In this document: one piece after another, positions 1-8,519 of the stretch
How the letters are laid out: the number at the start of each line of letters is the position of its first letter
Numbering within the stretch: the stretch's first letter is position 1
Assembly: GCA_963807015.1 (NCBI GenBank)
Contig: CAWEAS010000013.1
Span: 186,001-250,000, forward strand
Reading direction: 5' to 3'
Source: JAJPKK01 sp963807015
Lineage (GTDB): Bacteria; Pseudomonadota; Alphaproteobacteria; Rhizobiales; Xanthobacteraceae
DNA length: 64,000 nucleotides
Made by a program: the position numbers and the translations under genes
Notes under the pieces: generated by a model
Told to the model about the DNA's origin: nothing
The model's input: the letters and a program-made list of their open reading frames with translations, nothing else
Database searches by the model: none

Positions 1-2296
1 ACACGCGGTGGCGGTGGGCGGCCGCGAGCGCGCCGCCGAGCACCAGCGCTGCGGCAGCAAGCGTCAGCGCGCTCGCGATCCTCACCGCGAGCACGAGATT
101 GACGACGATGCCGGCGAAAGCGTCGAGGGCATCCTTGACCCTGACCGCGGTGACGGCCGGGAATGCGTCGGTCACCGCCTTCAGCAGCGCCGTTTCCTCC
201 GCGACGTTGCCGCCGCCGGGATAGGCCACGGTGGCGATCTCGGTGTAGGGCGCGCCGCTGAACGCCCCCGGCGAGAACACCAGCACGAAATTGATGCCGA
301 GCGAATTCCAGTCGAGGCTGCGCAGATTGCCGATGTGAGCGGTCATGTTGCGGCCGAGCACGTTGACGGTGATGTCATCGCCGATCTTGAGGCCCAGTCC
401 GTCAGCAATCTGTTTCTCCATCGAGACGAGCGGCGGCCCGGAATAATCCGCGCCCCACCATTCGCCGGCGACCACCCGCGAGCCGGCCGGAATCTTTGCC
501 GCGAAGGTCAGGCCGCGATCGCTCTGGAGCACCCAGGCGGCGTCAGGCTTCGGCTTGAGGTCCTCGGCTGGAACGCCGCGAGCGCCGACAATCCGTCCGC
601 GCAGCATCGGCACCCGTTCGAGAATGGCGTTGGGCGCCACTTTGTGAACGAAGTCGTCGAACTGCTGGATCTCCTGGGCCGGAATGTCGAGGAAGTAGAA
701 CGCGGGCGCCTTTTCCGGCAGTGCCGCCATGAACTGCTGGCGCAGATTGGCATCGATCTCGAGCACGGTGACGACAAGCGCAAGGCCGAGGCCGAGCGAC
801 ATCACGACCGTTGGCGTCCGCGCGCCCGGGCGGTGGATGTTGGCGATCGCAAGCCGCAGCATCGCCGAGCGCGGCCGCGGCAGACGGCGCGCAACAGCCA
901 TGATGAGGAGCGCAAACAGGCGGAGCACACCGAACACGACGATGGCAGAGGCGATGAACGCGGCAGCGATCTTGTGATCGAAGGCAGCAGCGACCGCGAG
1001 CGCCGCAAGCGTGATGCCGGCAACGGCGACCGCGACGATGTAACGGGCGCGCGGCAGCTGCCGCCGCGGCGCGACCTCGTCTCGAAATAGCGCCGATACC
1101 GGTACGTCATGAGCACGGCCAAGCGGCCACAGCGCAAAGGCCGCCGCGGTCAAGAGACCGTAGGCAAGCGCAAGGGCAAGCTCGCTGGGATAGATGGACG
1201 CGGACAACGGCAGGGGCAGCATGCTGCTGAACAACGCGACGACGACGAAGGGCGCTGCGGCGCCGAGTGCCAAGCCGATGGCGACGCCGACCGCGGCCAA
1301 CAGCACGACCTCGATGAAATAGATGGCGACGACACGCGTTCCGGTCGCACCGATCGACTTCATCGTAGCGATATCGTCGCGCTTGCGCTCGAGGTAATGC
1401 TTCGCCGAATTGGCGACGCCGATGCCGCCGACGAGCAGCGCCGCGAGTCCCACCAGCGTGAGGTACTGGGCAAAGCGTTCGACGTTGCGTTCGAGCTGCG
1501 GGGCTGCCTTGGTGCGGCTGCGAATCTCCCAACCGGCGTCCGGCAATTGCGCCTTGGCAGCCTCGATCACCCCCTGCGCCGCTGCATCGCTCGACGCGCC
1601 CGCCGGCAAGCGCAAGCGGTAATGCCAGCGCACGAGGCTGCCGGGCTGCACCAGGCCGGTCGCGCGCAGCGCCTGCTCGCCGATGAGGAACCGCGGACCA
1701 AATCCAATCCCGCCGGCAAGCTTGTCGGGTTCGCTCGTCAGCACCGCCCGCACTTCGAACGTCGCTTGTCCCACTGTCAGCCGGGCGCCGGGCTTGAGAT
1801 CGAGGCGCGTCAGCAGTGCCGGATCGACGACCGCACCGTAGACGCCGTTGTCGCGCCCGAGCAACACCGCGAGGTCGCCGGCCGGCTCGGTGCGGACCGA
1901 GCCGTAGAGCGGATAGGCCGCGTCGACCGCCTTGACCTCGACGAGCGCAAGGCGGTCATCGCCGGCGCGCGCGATCGCCCGCATGGTGGCCGCAACCGAG
2001 ACGTCGCCGTGGGCGGCGAGGAACGCCCTCTCCTGCGCGTTCGCTTCGCGCTGGATCAGGGAAAATGCGACATCGCCGCCGAGGATCACGCGGCCTTCGC
2101 GACCGATCCCATCGGCAAGGCCGCGCGCGAACGAGCCTACCGCGGCGATTGCCGCGACGCCGATCGCGATGCAGGCGATGAAGACGTAAAACCCGCGCAC
2201 GCCACCGCGCAGTTCGCGCAGCGCGAGCCGCCACGTCAGGGCGAAGCCGGGTTGACCGACGGCAGGCGCGCGCGGGGGAAAGGCGGGCGCGTTCAT
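1..2296 (-). CDS. FtsX-family ABC transporter permease (YbbP-like), 3' end cut by window edge
   Basis: Inner-membrane permease of the YbbP/FtsX type, which works with a LolD/YbbA-like ATPase; the substrate of this family is not settled. The frame is open from the ATG at 2296 to base 2, about 765 codons, so the C-terminus lies outside the window. The first membrane segment is about residues 35-57. A long extracytoplasmic domain follows, then a membrane cluster containing VGGIGVANS and LERKRDDIATMKSIGATG, an FtsX-domain hallmark. A second FtsX domain begins at the left edge (AAAHRHRV). The ATG overlaps the TGA of the ATPase gene (ATGA), indicating translational coupling. Family assignment is firm; the transported substrate is unknown. 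Confidence 0.88.
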   Translation of the reverse strand, partial: MNAPAFPPRAPAVGQPGFALTWRLALRELRGGVRGFYVFIACIAIGVAAIAAVGSFARGLADGIGREGRVILGGDVAFSLIQREANAQERAFLAAHGDVSVAATMRAIARAGDDRLALVEVKAVDAAYPLYGSVRTEPAGDLAVLLGRDNGVYGAVVDPALLTRLDLKPGARLTVGQATFEVRAVLTSEPDKLAGGIGFGPRFLIGEQALRATGLVQPGSLVRWHYRLRLPAGASSDAAAQGVIEAAKAQLPDAGWEIRSRTKAAPQLERNVERFAQYLTLVGLAALLVGGIGVANSAKHYLERKRDDIATMKSIGATGTRVVAIYFIEVVLLAAVGVAIGLALGAAAPFVVVALFSSMLPLPLSASIYPSELALALAYGLLTAAAFALWPLGRAHDVPVSALFRDEVAPRRQLPRARYIVAVAVAGITLAALAVAAAFDHKIAAAFIASAIVVFGVLRLFALLIMAVARRLPRPRSAMLRLAIANIHRPGARTPTVVMSLGLGLALVVTVLEIDANLRQQFMAALPEKAPAFYFLDIPAQEIQQFDDFVHKVAPNAILERVPMLRGRIVGARGVPAEDLKPKPDAAWVLQSDRGLTFAAKIPAGSRVVAGEWWGADYSGPPLVSMEKQIADGLGLKIGDDITVNVLGRNMTAHIGNLRSLDWNSLGINFVLVFSPGAFSGAPYTEIATVAYPGGGNVAEETALLKAVTDAFPAVTAVRVKDALDAFAGIVVNLVLAVRIASALTLAAAALVLGGALAAAHRHRV

Positions 2297-3006
2297 GCGG
2301 AAGCGACCTCTTCTTCGACATGGCCGGAGCGCAGTCGCACGACGCGGTCGCAGCGTTTGGCGAGCGCGAGATCATGGGTCACCAGCACGAGCGTCATCTT
2401 CTCCGCGGCAAACCGCGCGAACATGAGATCGATCACTTCGGTACCCGTGGCCTCATCGAGATTGCCGGTCGGCTCGTCGGCAATGATGATCGACGGGCTC
2501 GGCGCGAGCGCGCGCGCAAGCGCAATGCGCTGCTGCTCGCCGCCGGAGAGCTGTGCCGGATAATGGCTGGCGCGCGCCGCAAGCCCGACCGCGGCAAGTT
2601 CCGTGGCCGCGCGCTCGAACGCATCCCGCACGCCGGCGAGTTCGAGCGGCACTGCGACGTTCTCAAGCGCCGTCATGGTCGGGATGAGGTGGAAAGATTG
2701 GAATACGATGCCCACTTGGCGGCCACGGAAGCGCGCAAGCGCATCTTCATCGAGTTGGCCGATGTCCTGGCCTGCGACGATCACGGTGCCTTCATCGGGG
2801 CGTTCGAGCCCGGCCATGACCATCAGCAAGGTCGACTTGCCGGAACCCGACGGCCCGAGCAGGCCGACCGCCTCGCCACGGCCTATATCAAGGGCAATGT
2901 CCTTGAGGATATGCACCCGTGCGGCGCCGTGACCGAGGGAGAGATTGACGCCCGTGAGCGAAATTGCCGGTATAACGGGGCGCGTCGTCGCTGAGGTAGC
3001 ATCCAT
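2293..3006 (-). CDS. ABC transporter ATP-binding protein (YbbA/LolD-like)
   Basis: Cytoplasmic ATPase of 237 residues that powers the FtsX-type permease encoded next. Walker A GPSGSGKST is at about residues 51-59. The Q-loop (VFQSFHLIPT), signature LSGGEQQR, Walker B IIIADEPTGNLD and switch histidine (LVTHDLAL) all follow in order, and the length is normal for the family. I chose the ATG at 3006 because the in-frame extension further upstream has no ABC similarity and runs through the divergent esterase gene. The gene is divergent from the SGNH esterase, the usual arrangement of ybbA-ybbP with tesA in proteobacteria, so a role in exporting or extracting lipid-like or lipoprotein material is possible but not proven. 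Confidence 0.92.
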   Translation of the reverse strand: MDATSATTRPVIPAISLTGVNLSLGHGAARVHILKDIALDIGRGEAVGLLGPSGSGKSTLLMVMAGLERPDEGTVIVAGQDIGQLDEDALARFRGRQVGIVFQSFHLIPTMTALENVAVPLELAGVRDAFERAATELAAVGLAARASHYPAQLSGGEQQRIALARALAPSPSIIIADEPTGNLDEATGTEVIDLMFARFAAEKMTLVLVTHDLALAKRCDRVVRLRSGHVEEEVASA

Positions 3007-3082
3007 GGGATTCGTGAATTTCCGTGTCGTCCGCGTGAGTTCGGGTCGGTCGCCGCGCTCATATGGGAAATTCCCGGGCCGA

Positions 3083-3760
3083 GTGAAGAGCCGAGTGAAG
3101 ATAGGCGCCTGGGCGACCGCTGTCATAATTCTTTGCGCCGGAATCGGGGCGGCCGGCCCCGTGCGCGCCGCCGACCCGCAAGTGAAGATCGTTGCGCTCG
3201 GCGATTCGCTGACGGCCGGGTTCGGACTGCGCGCGAACGAAGCCTTCCCGGTCAAACTGCAGCAGGCGCTCATCGCCACGGGACAAAACGTCAGCATCGC
3301 CAATGCCGGTGTGTCCGGCGATACCGCGTCAGGCGGGCTCGCGCGGCTCGATTGGTCGGTGCCGGAGGGGACCGATGGCGTCATCATCGAGCTCGGCGCG
3401 AACGACGCGCTGCGCGGGGTCGATCCGAAAATCACCCGCAAGGCACTCAGCGACATCCTGAACCGGCTTCAGCAGCGCAAGATCCCGGTCCTTCTCTGCG
3501 GCATGTTGGCACCCCGCAATCTGGACGACGAGTATCGCCGCGCCTTTGACAGCATCTACCCGGACCTGGTGGCCAAGTACGGGGCGATCCTCTATCCGTT
3601 CTTCCTCGACGGGGTCGCTTTGGAAGCAAAGCTCAATCAACACGATGGACTGCATCCGACCGCCGCCGGGGTCGACGTCATCGTAAAAAATATCTTGCCC
3701 GCCGCGGAGGCGCTGGTGGCCAAGGCGCGGGCGGCCGAAAACGGCGCCTCATTGCGTTGA
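3083..3760 (+). CDS. Arylesterase / SGNH-family lysophospholipase, TesA-like, exported
   Basis: Periplasmic ester hydrolase of the TesA/SGNH family, acting on short-chain or aryl esters and lysophospholipids. The block I motif is ALGDSLTAGFG with the nucleophile Ser near residue 42. The GAND block and the C-terminal DGLHPTAAG block (Asp-x-x-His) are present. Three starts are possible: ATG 3005, GTG 3083 and GTG 3095. The two GTGs give a clean signal peptide ending VRA before ADPQ. ATG 3005 would overlap the start of the divergent ATPase gene and add a long basic tail. I use 3083; 3095 is equally plausible, with a weak GAAGAG just upstream. Divergent pairing with the YbbA/YbbP-type exporter is conserved in many proteobacteria. 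Confidence 0.9.
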   Translation: MKSRVKIGAWATAVIILCAGIGAAGPVRAADPQVKIVALGDSLTAGFGLRANEAFPVKLQQALIATGQNVSIANAGVSGDTASGGLARLDWSVPEGTDGVIIELGANDALRGVDPKITRKALSDILNRLQQRKIPVLLCGMLAPRNLDDEYRRAFDSIYPDLVAKYGAILYPFFLDGVALEAKLNQHDGLHPTAAGVDVIVKNILPAAEALVAKARAAENGASLR

Positions 3761-3807
3761 GCGCCCGAATCCGCACATAAAAGGGTATCGCAGTGTAGTT
3801 TGCCGCC

Positions 3808-4338
3808 ATGCCTCGCCTCTTTACCGCCGTCGAAATCCCTTCGGAGATCGGCCAGTCGCTGGCGCTGCTGCGCGGCGGCCTGCCGGGTGCACGCTGGATC
3901 GACCCCGAAAATTATCACCTGACGCTGCGCTTCATCGGCGACATCGACGATGCCCTCGCCCACGAAATCGCGTTCATGCTGGGCAAGGTCAAACGCGCGC
4001 CCTTCGACCTGCGCATCGAAGGCCTCGATTCCTTCGGCGGCAACAAGCCTCGCGCCGTGGTCGCGGCGGTGCGCGCCGTGCCGCAACTCGTCGAACTCCA
4101 AGCCGACCACGAACGGCTGATGCAACGGGTCGGCCTCGAGCCCGATCGCAAATACAAGCCTCACGTGACGCTCGCGCGGTTGCGCGACGCCTCGAGCCGC
4201 GATGTGGCAGCGTATCTCTCCACCCGTCCGTTCCGCTCGACGTCGTTTCCCGTATCGCGCTTCGTGCTCTATTCTTCCCGCTCCTCCGTCGGCGGCGGGC
4301 CGTACGTGGTCGAGGCCGAGTACCCGCTCGCCGCGTGA
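3808..4338 (+). CDS. thpR: RNA 2',3'-cyclic phosphodiesterase
   Basis: Member of the 2H phosphoesterase superfamily (formerly called 2'-5' RNA ligase), cytoplasmic. It opens 2',3'-cyclic phosphate ends of RNA to a 2'-phosphate. The 176-residue length is typical. Both catalytic H-x-T-x motifs are visible: HLTL at residues 37-40 and HVTL at about 119-122, each after the usual hydrophobic strand. The start is the ATG at 3808, which gives the family N-terminus MPRLFTAVEIP. It lies 47 bases after the esterase on the same strand and could be co-transcribed, although no functional link is obvious. Confidence 0.93.
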   Translation: MPRLFTAVEIPSEIGQSLALLRGGLPGARWIDPENYHLTLRFIGDIDDALAHEIAFMLGKVKRAPFDLRIEGLDSFGGNKPRAVVAAVRAVPQLVELQADHERLMQRVGLEPDRKYKPHVTLARLRDASSRDVAAYLSTRPFRSTSFPVSRFVLYSSRSSVGGGPYVVEAEYPLAA

Positions 4339-4475
4339 GCCGGGTTCCACACCTGCCGCCACTGCAACCCAGGCGTTTCCCTCGCCGCTCCATGCTGCTA
4401 TGACCTTGCCCCAGGGGCCCGTTGCCGGCGCCGAGCCATAAAGCGCGTGCGCCGGCAGCGCGAAGGGGAAGGTTC

Positions 4476-5567
4476 ATGACCGCGCTGACGCTGTCACGCT
4501 ATTTTGCTCACCGCTTCCTGGTGGCGGTGGTCGGCGTGTTCGTCGGCGTCTTCGTGCTGGTCGCGCTCGTCGATTACATCGACCTCATGCGCAAGGCCGC
4601 CGATGTCCCCAATGCGCCGACCGGGCAGGTCATCCTGATGTCGGTCTACCGCGTTCCACAGATCATGGAGCGCCTGTTTCCGTTCAGCGTCCTGATCGGC
4701 GCCATGGCCTGCTACCTCAGCCTGTCGCGGCGGATGGAACTCGTGGTCGCGCGCGGCGCCGGCATGTCGGTCTGGCAGATCATCACCCCGGCCCTCGTCG
4801 TCGCACTGCTGCTCGGAGCGTTTGCGACCCTCGTCTACAATCCGGCGTCGGCGGCGCTGCGCGAAGCCTCGAAGCGCATCGAGTCGCAGATCTTTGGGCA
4901 AGGCCAGTCGGCACTCGAAGGCTACAGCAACGGCTATTGGGTGAGGCAGCGCGGCATCGACGGCGAATCGATCCTCAACGCGGTGCAAAGCCACGACCAG
5001 GGCCTGCGGCTCACCACCATCGTGGCGTTCACGTTCAGCTCGACCGGCGAGTTCAAGGAGCGGATCGAGGCGCAGAGTGCCGAGCTTCAGCGCGGCGGCT
5101 GGCTCCTGAGCCAAGCGAGAGTCTTCGCCGTCAACGCGCCGGCGCAGGACTTCGACACCTACATCCTGCCGACCCGGCTGACGCGCGAACAGGTCGCCGA
5201 GAGCTTTGCCGCGCCGGACACGGTCGGCTTCTGGCATTTGCCGACCTACATCCGCTTCGCTGAAGACTCAGGCTTTGCCGCGGCCGGCTATCGGCTGCAG
5301 TACCAGCTTCTGATCGCGCGGCCGTTCCTGCTGGCTGCGATGATCCTGCTCGCCGGCTCGGTGAGCTTGCGAGCGTTCCGGTTCGGCGGCGTGCCACAGC
5401 GAATCCTGCTCGGCATCGCGGCCGGCTTTTCGATCTACGTGCTGTCCAAGGTGACCGAAGACCTGAGCAAAGCCGAACTGCTGACGCCGGTCCTCGCGGC
5501 CTGGCTGCCGATCGTCGCCGGCGGCCTCTCCGGCTTCCTCGTCCTGCTGTGGGAAGAGGACGGGTGA
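4476..5567 (+). CDS. lptG: LptF/LptG-family permease (LptG-like)
   Basis: Inner-membrane permease of the YjgP/YjgQ (LptF/LptG) family, which together with LptB extracts lipopolysaccharide and passes it to LptC. It has 363 residues. There are membrane segments near residues 15-35, 55-80 and 100-120, a central periplasmic beta-jellyroll (roughly 135-265), then three C-terminal membrane segments. The ATG at 4476 follows GAAGGGGAAGG and begins MTALTLSRYFAHRF, the usual LptG N-terminus. An lptF partner normally sits next door but none is here. It is either LptG separated from LptF or an extra paralogue. Family is certain; the exact orthologue is less so. Confidence 0.82.
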   Translation: MTALTLSRYFAHRFLVAVVGVFVGVFVLVALVDYIDLMRKAADVPNAPTGQVILMSVYRVPQIMERLFPFSVLIGAMACYLSLSRRMELVVARGAGMSVWQIITPALVVALLLGAFATLVYNPASAALREASKRIESQIFGQGQSALEGYSNGYWVRQRGIDGESILNAVQSHDQGLRLTTIVAFTFSSTGEFKERIEAQSAELQRGGWLLSQARVFAVNAPAQDFDTYILPTRLTREQVAESFAAPDTVGFWHLPTYIRFAEDSGFAAAGYRLQYQLLIARPFLLAAMILLAGSVSLRAFRFGGVPQRILLGIAAGFSIYVLSKVTEDLSKAELLTPVLAAWLPIVAGGLSGFLVLLWEEDG

Positions 5568-5580
5568 ACAGGGGTCAGGA

Positions 5581-5629
5581 GTCAGTCATCAGAAGAGCAG
5601 TATCTGCCTTCTCTGATTACTGATCACTG
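5581..5629. repeat. Dispersed short repeat, copy 1 (pairs with 58261-58291)
   Basis: This tract starts GTCAGTCATC and ends TGATTACTGATCACTG (5614-5629). The second copy, inside the tmRNA spacer, starts GTCAGTAATC and ends TGATTGCTGATCACTG, so the terminal 16-mer matches at 15 of 16 positions. The 3' end of this copy overlaps the yejF stop codon. CTGAT/ATCAG pairings could form small hairpins at the lptG/yejF convergent junction. I do not recognise the family. Confidence 0.45.
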
Positions 5630-7261
5630 CGCGACCGCGGCCTCTCCCGTCGTTTCGAGATTGAAGGCGGCGGAGAAGAGGGCGCGAGTGTAGGGCGACT
5701 TCGGCTTCGCGAAGATGTCGGCTGCGGCGCCTTCCTCGACTACTTTGCCGTTGCGCATGACGATGAGCTTGCTCGCGAGCGCCGCCACGACCTTGAGGTC
5801 GTGGGAGATGAACATGTAAGTCAAATTCTTGCGCTTCTGCAGGTCGCGCAAGAGATCGACGATCTGGGCCTGAATCAGCATGTCGAGCGCCGAGGTCGGC
5901 TCATCGAGTACCACGAAAGTGGGCTCCAGTGCGACGGCGCGGGCGACGGCGATGCGCTGGCGCTGGCCGCCGGAGAACTCGTGCGGATAGCGCGAGCGGC
6001 ACATCGGATCGAGGCCGACTTCCTTCATGGCGCGTATGACGCGCTCTTCCCGCTCGTGGCTCTTGAGGTGCGGCTGGTGGATCGGCAGTCCCTCCTCGAT
6101 GACGTCGCCGACGGTCATGCGCGGACTCAATGAACCATAGGGGTCCTGGAACACGATCTGCATGTCGCGCCGGAACGGGCGCATCTGTTTGAATTTCAGC
6201 CCCTGCATCTCGCGGCCGAGAAACACGATCGGCCCCTCGGAGGAGATGAGGCGCAGGATCGCGAGCCCGAGCGTCGTCTTGCCGGAGCCGGATTCGCCGA
6301 CGACGCCCAACGTCTCGCCGCGCCTGATCTCGATCGAGACGCCATCGACAGCCTTGATGTGGCCGACGACTTTGCGCATCAGGCCTCTCTTGATCGGGAA
6401 CCAGACCTTCAGGTTGTCGGTCTTGATCATGACGTCGCCGCTCGGATTCATCGGCGCCGGCTTGCCCTTCGGTTCGGCGGCAACGAGTTGGCGCGTGTAG
6501 GCATGCTGGGGCGCCGAGAACAACGCCTCGACCGGGCCCTCCTCCACGATCTTGCCGTACCGCATCACGCAGACCCGATCGGCGACCTTGCGCACCACGC
6601 CGAGATCATGAGTGATGAACAGCACCGCCATCCCGAGGCGCGCCTGGAGGTCCTTGAGAAGCTGGAGGATCTGCGCCTGCACCGTAACGTCAAGCGCGGT
6701 CGTCGGCTCGTCGGCGATCAGCAGGTCGGGGCTGTTCGCGAGCGCCATTGCGATCATGACGCGCTGGCGTTGTCCGCCCGAGAGCTGGTGCGGGAAGCTC
6801 GCCAATCGGCTTTCCGGATCGCGGATGCCGACTTGGCCGAGAAGCTCGATGGTCCGCGCCCGCGCCGCGCGGCCGACGATGCCGCCGTGCAGCAGCAGGA
6901 TTTCGGCGATCTGCCTCTCGATGGTGTGCAGCGGATTGAGCGATGTCATCGGCTCCTGGAAGACGATGGTGATGTCCTTGCCGCGCACCTCGCGGATCTC
7001 GCTCTCGCGCAGGCGCATCAGGTCGCGCCCCTTGAACGTCACGGAGCCGCACGGGTGCGAGCACGCCGGATAGGGCAGAAGCCGCAGGATCGACAGCGCG
7101 GTGACCGACTTGCCGGAGCCGGATTCGCCGACCAGCGCCAATGTCTCGCCCTTGGCGATATCGAAGGACACACGGTCGACGGCGACGAGCCGGTTGCGAC
7201 CTTGGCCGAACTCGACCGACAGGTCGCGGACCGAAAGGAGAGGTTGTACCGAAGCGTCCAT
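5624..7261 (-). CDS. yejF: Peptide ABC transporter, double ATPase subunit YejF
   Basis: Cytoplasmic ATPase of the YejABEF importer, which takes up oligopeptides and, in E. coli, the peptide antibiotic microcin C. It has 545 residues with two complete ABC domains in tandem, as expected for YejF. The first has Walker A GESGSGKSVTA and signature LSGGQRQRVMIA. The second has GESGSGKTTLG, FSGGQRQRIAVA and Walker B FVVLDEPTSALD. The start is the ATG at 7261; a GTG directly before it is possible. It is the last gene of the operon, 15 bases after yejE. The stop region overlaps a short dispersed repeat. Confidence 0.95.
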   Translation of the reverse strand: MDASVQPLLSVRDLSVEFGQGRNRLVAVDRVSFDIAKGETLALVGESGSGKSVTALSILRLLPYPACSHPCGSVTFKGRDLMRLRESEIREVRGKDITIVFQEPMTSLNPLHTIERQIAEILLLHGGIVGRAARARTIELLGQVGIRDPESRLASFPHQLSGGQRQRVMIAMALANSPDLLIADEPTTALDVTVQAQILQLLKDLQARLGMAVLFITHDLGVVRKVADRVCVMRYGKIVEEGPVEALFSAPQHAYTRQLVAAEPKGKPAPMNPSGDVMIKTDNLKVWFPIKRGLMRKVVGHIKAVDGVSIEIRRGETLGVVGESGSGKTTLGLAILRLISSEGPIVFLGREMQGLKFKQMRPFRRDMQIVFQDPYGSLSPRMTVGDVIEEGLPIHQPHLKSHEREERVIRAMKEVGLDPMCRSRYPHEFSGGQRQRIAVARAVALEPTFVVLDEPTSALDMLIQAQIVDLLRDLQKRKNLTYMFISHDLKVVAALASKLIVMRNGKVVEEGAAADIFAKPKSPYTRALFSAAFNLETTGEAAVAQ

Positions 7262-7276
7262 CACCGGCTCACTTGC

Positions 7277-8518
7277 TCATTTGAAGGTCTTGCGCGGATC
7301 GTAGGCGTCGCGCACGCCTTCGCCGACGAAGATCAATAGCGAAAGCATGATGGCGACGGTGAAGAAGCCCGTGAGCCCGAGCCACGGCGCCTGGATGTTG
7401 GCCTTGCCCTGCTGGAGCATTTCGCCGAGCGACGGCGACCCGGGCGGCAGGCCGAAGCCAAGGAAGTCGAGCGCGGTGAGCGTCATCACCGAGCCTGACA
7501 GGATGAACGGCACGAACGTCATGGTCGCCACCATCGCGTTCGGCAACAGGTGGCGGAACATGATGACCCGGTTGGTGACGCCGAGCGCGCGGGCCGCCTG
7601 GACGTATTCGAAATTGCGCCCGCGCAGGAATTCGGCGCGGACGAGGCCGACCAGCGACACCCAGGAGAACAGGAGCAGAATCCCGATCAGTATGAAGAAG
7701 CCCGGGATGAACATCGACGATATGATCAACAGCAGATAAAGCTCGTTGATCGACGTCCAGATTTCGATGAAACGCTGGAACAAAAGATCGGTCCAGCCGC
7801 CGAAATAGCCTTGCACCGCGCCGGCCCCGATGCCGATCACCGACGACACCGCCGTCAGCACCAGGCCGAACAGCACCGAAAGGCGGAATCCGTAGAGCAT
7901 GCGCGCGACGACGTCGCGGCCCTGGTCGTCAGTGCCGAGCCAGTTGTATTCGAGGTCCCGGCAGCCCGACAGGTGGTTCTTCTCCACGACCGCCTGGCAT
8001 TCCTTCTCGGTCAGCATCCAGGTCGGCTTCGACGGCGCCGGCGTCGGCAGATCGAGATTGTGGGTATCGTAAGAGAACCGGATCGGCGGCCAGATCATGT
8101 GGCCGCCCTTGTCGGCAATGAGCTTTTGCAGGAACGGATCGCGATAGTCGGCGGCCGTCTCGAAGTCGCCGCCGAAGGTCGTCTCAGGATAGGCGAAGAA
8201 CACCGGGAAGTAGAGCTTACCCTCGAAACTCACGACAAACGGCTTGTCGTTCGCGATCAGCTCGGCACACATCGAGACCACGAAGAGAACGAGGAACAGC
8301 CACAGCGACCAGTAGCCGCGCTTGTTGGATTTGAAGTTGTCCCAACGCCGGCGGTTGAGCGGCGACAACGCAAAGCGCGACCGCGTGCGCAACGGGATGT
8401 CGGGTCCGACCGGCGCCACATCGAGGATCGGGGGCGCCTCATGCGAAGCGCGATCCGGGACCGGGTGCCGCAACACACGGTCTTCGGGTTCGGGCTCGAG
8501 GGTGGTGCGGTCGTCCAT
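7277..8518 (-). CDS. yejE: Peptide ABC transporter permease YejE
   Basis: Second inner-membrane permease of the Yej importer, DppC/OppC fold, 413 residues. The N-terminus is long and cytoplasmic (about residues 1-65), as in alphaproteobacterial YejE. A first membrane segment follows (WLFLVLFVVSMCAELIA), then a large periplasmic loop with YNWLGTDDQGRDVVARMLYG, the typical entry to the binding-protein-dependent permease domain. The EAA loop reads EYVQAARALGVTNRVIMFRH. Only one base separates its ATG (8518) from the yejB stop codon, so translation is probably coupled. Confidence 0.95.
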   Translation of the reverse strand: MDDRTTLEPEPEDRVLRHPVPDRASHEAPPILDVAPVGPDIPLRTRSRFALSPLNRRRWDNFKSNKRGYWSLWLFLVLFVVSMCAELIANDKPFVVSFEGKLYFPVFFAYPETTFGGDFETAADYRDPFLQKLIADKGGHMIWPPIRFSYDTHNLDLPTPAPSKPTWMLTEKECQAVVEKNHLSGCRDLEYNWLGTDDQGRDVVARMLYGFRLSVLFGLVLTAVSSVIGIGAGAVQGYFGGWTDLLFQRFIEIWTSINELYLLLIISSMFIPGFFILIGILLLFSWVSLVGLVRAEFLRGRNFEYVQAARALGVTNRVIMFRHLLPNAMVATMTFVPFILSGSVMTLTALDFLGFGLPPGSPSLGEMLQQGKANIQAPWLGLTGFFTVAIMLSLLIFVGEGVRDAYDPRKTFK

Positions 8519-8519
8519 C

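Noticed and set aside
1109..2563. Plus-strand open frame of 484 codons
   Set aside because: Arg/Asp/Ala-rich translation with no family pattern, opposite the permease and ATPase whose motifs are clear.
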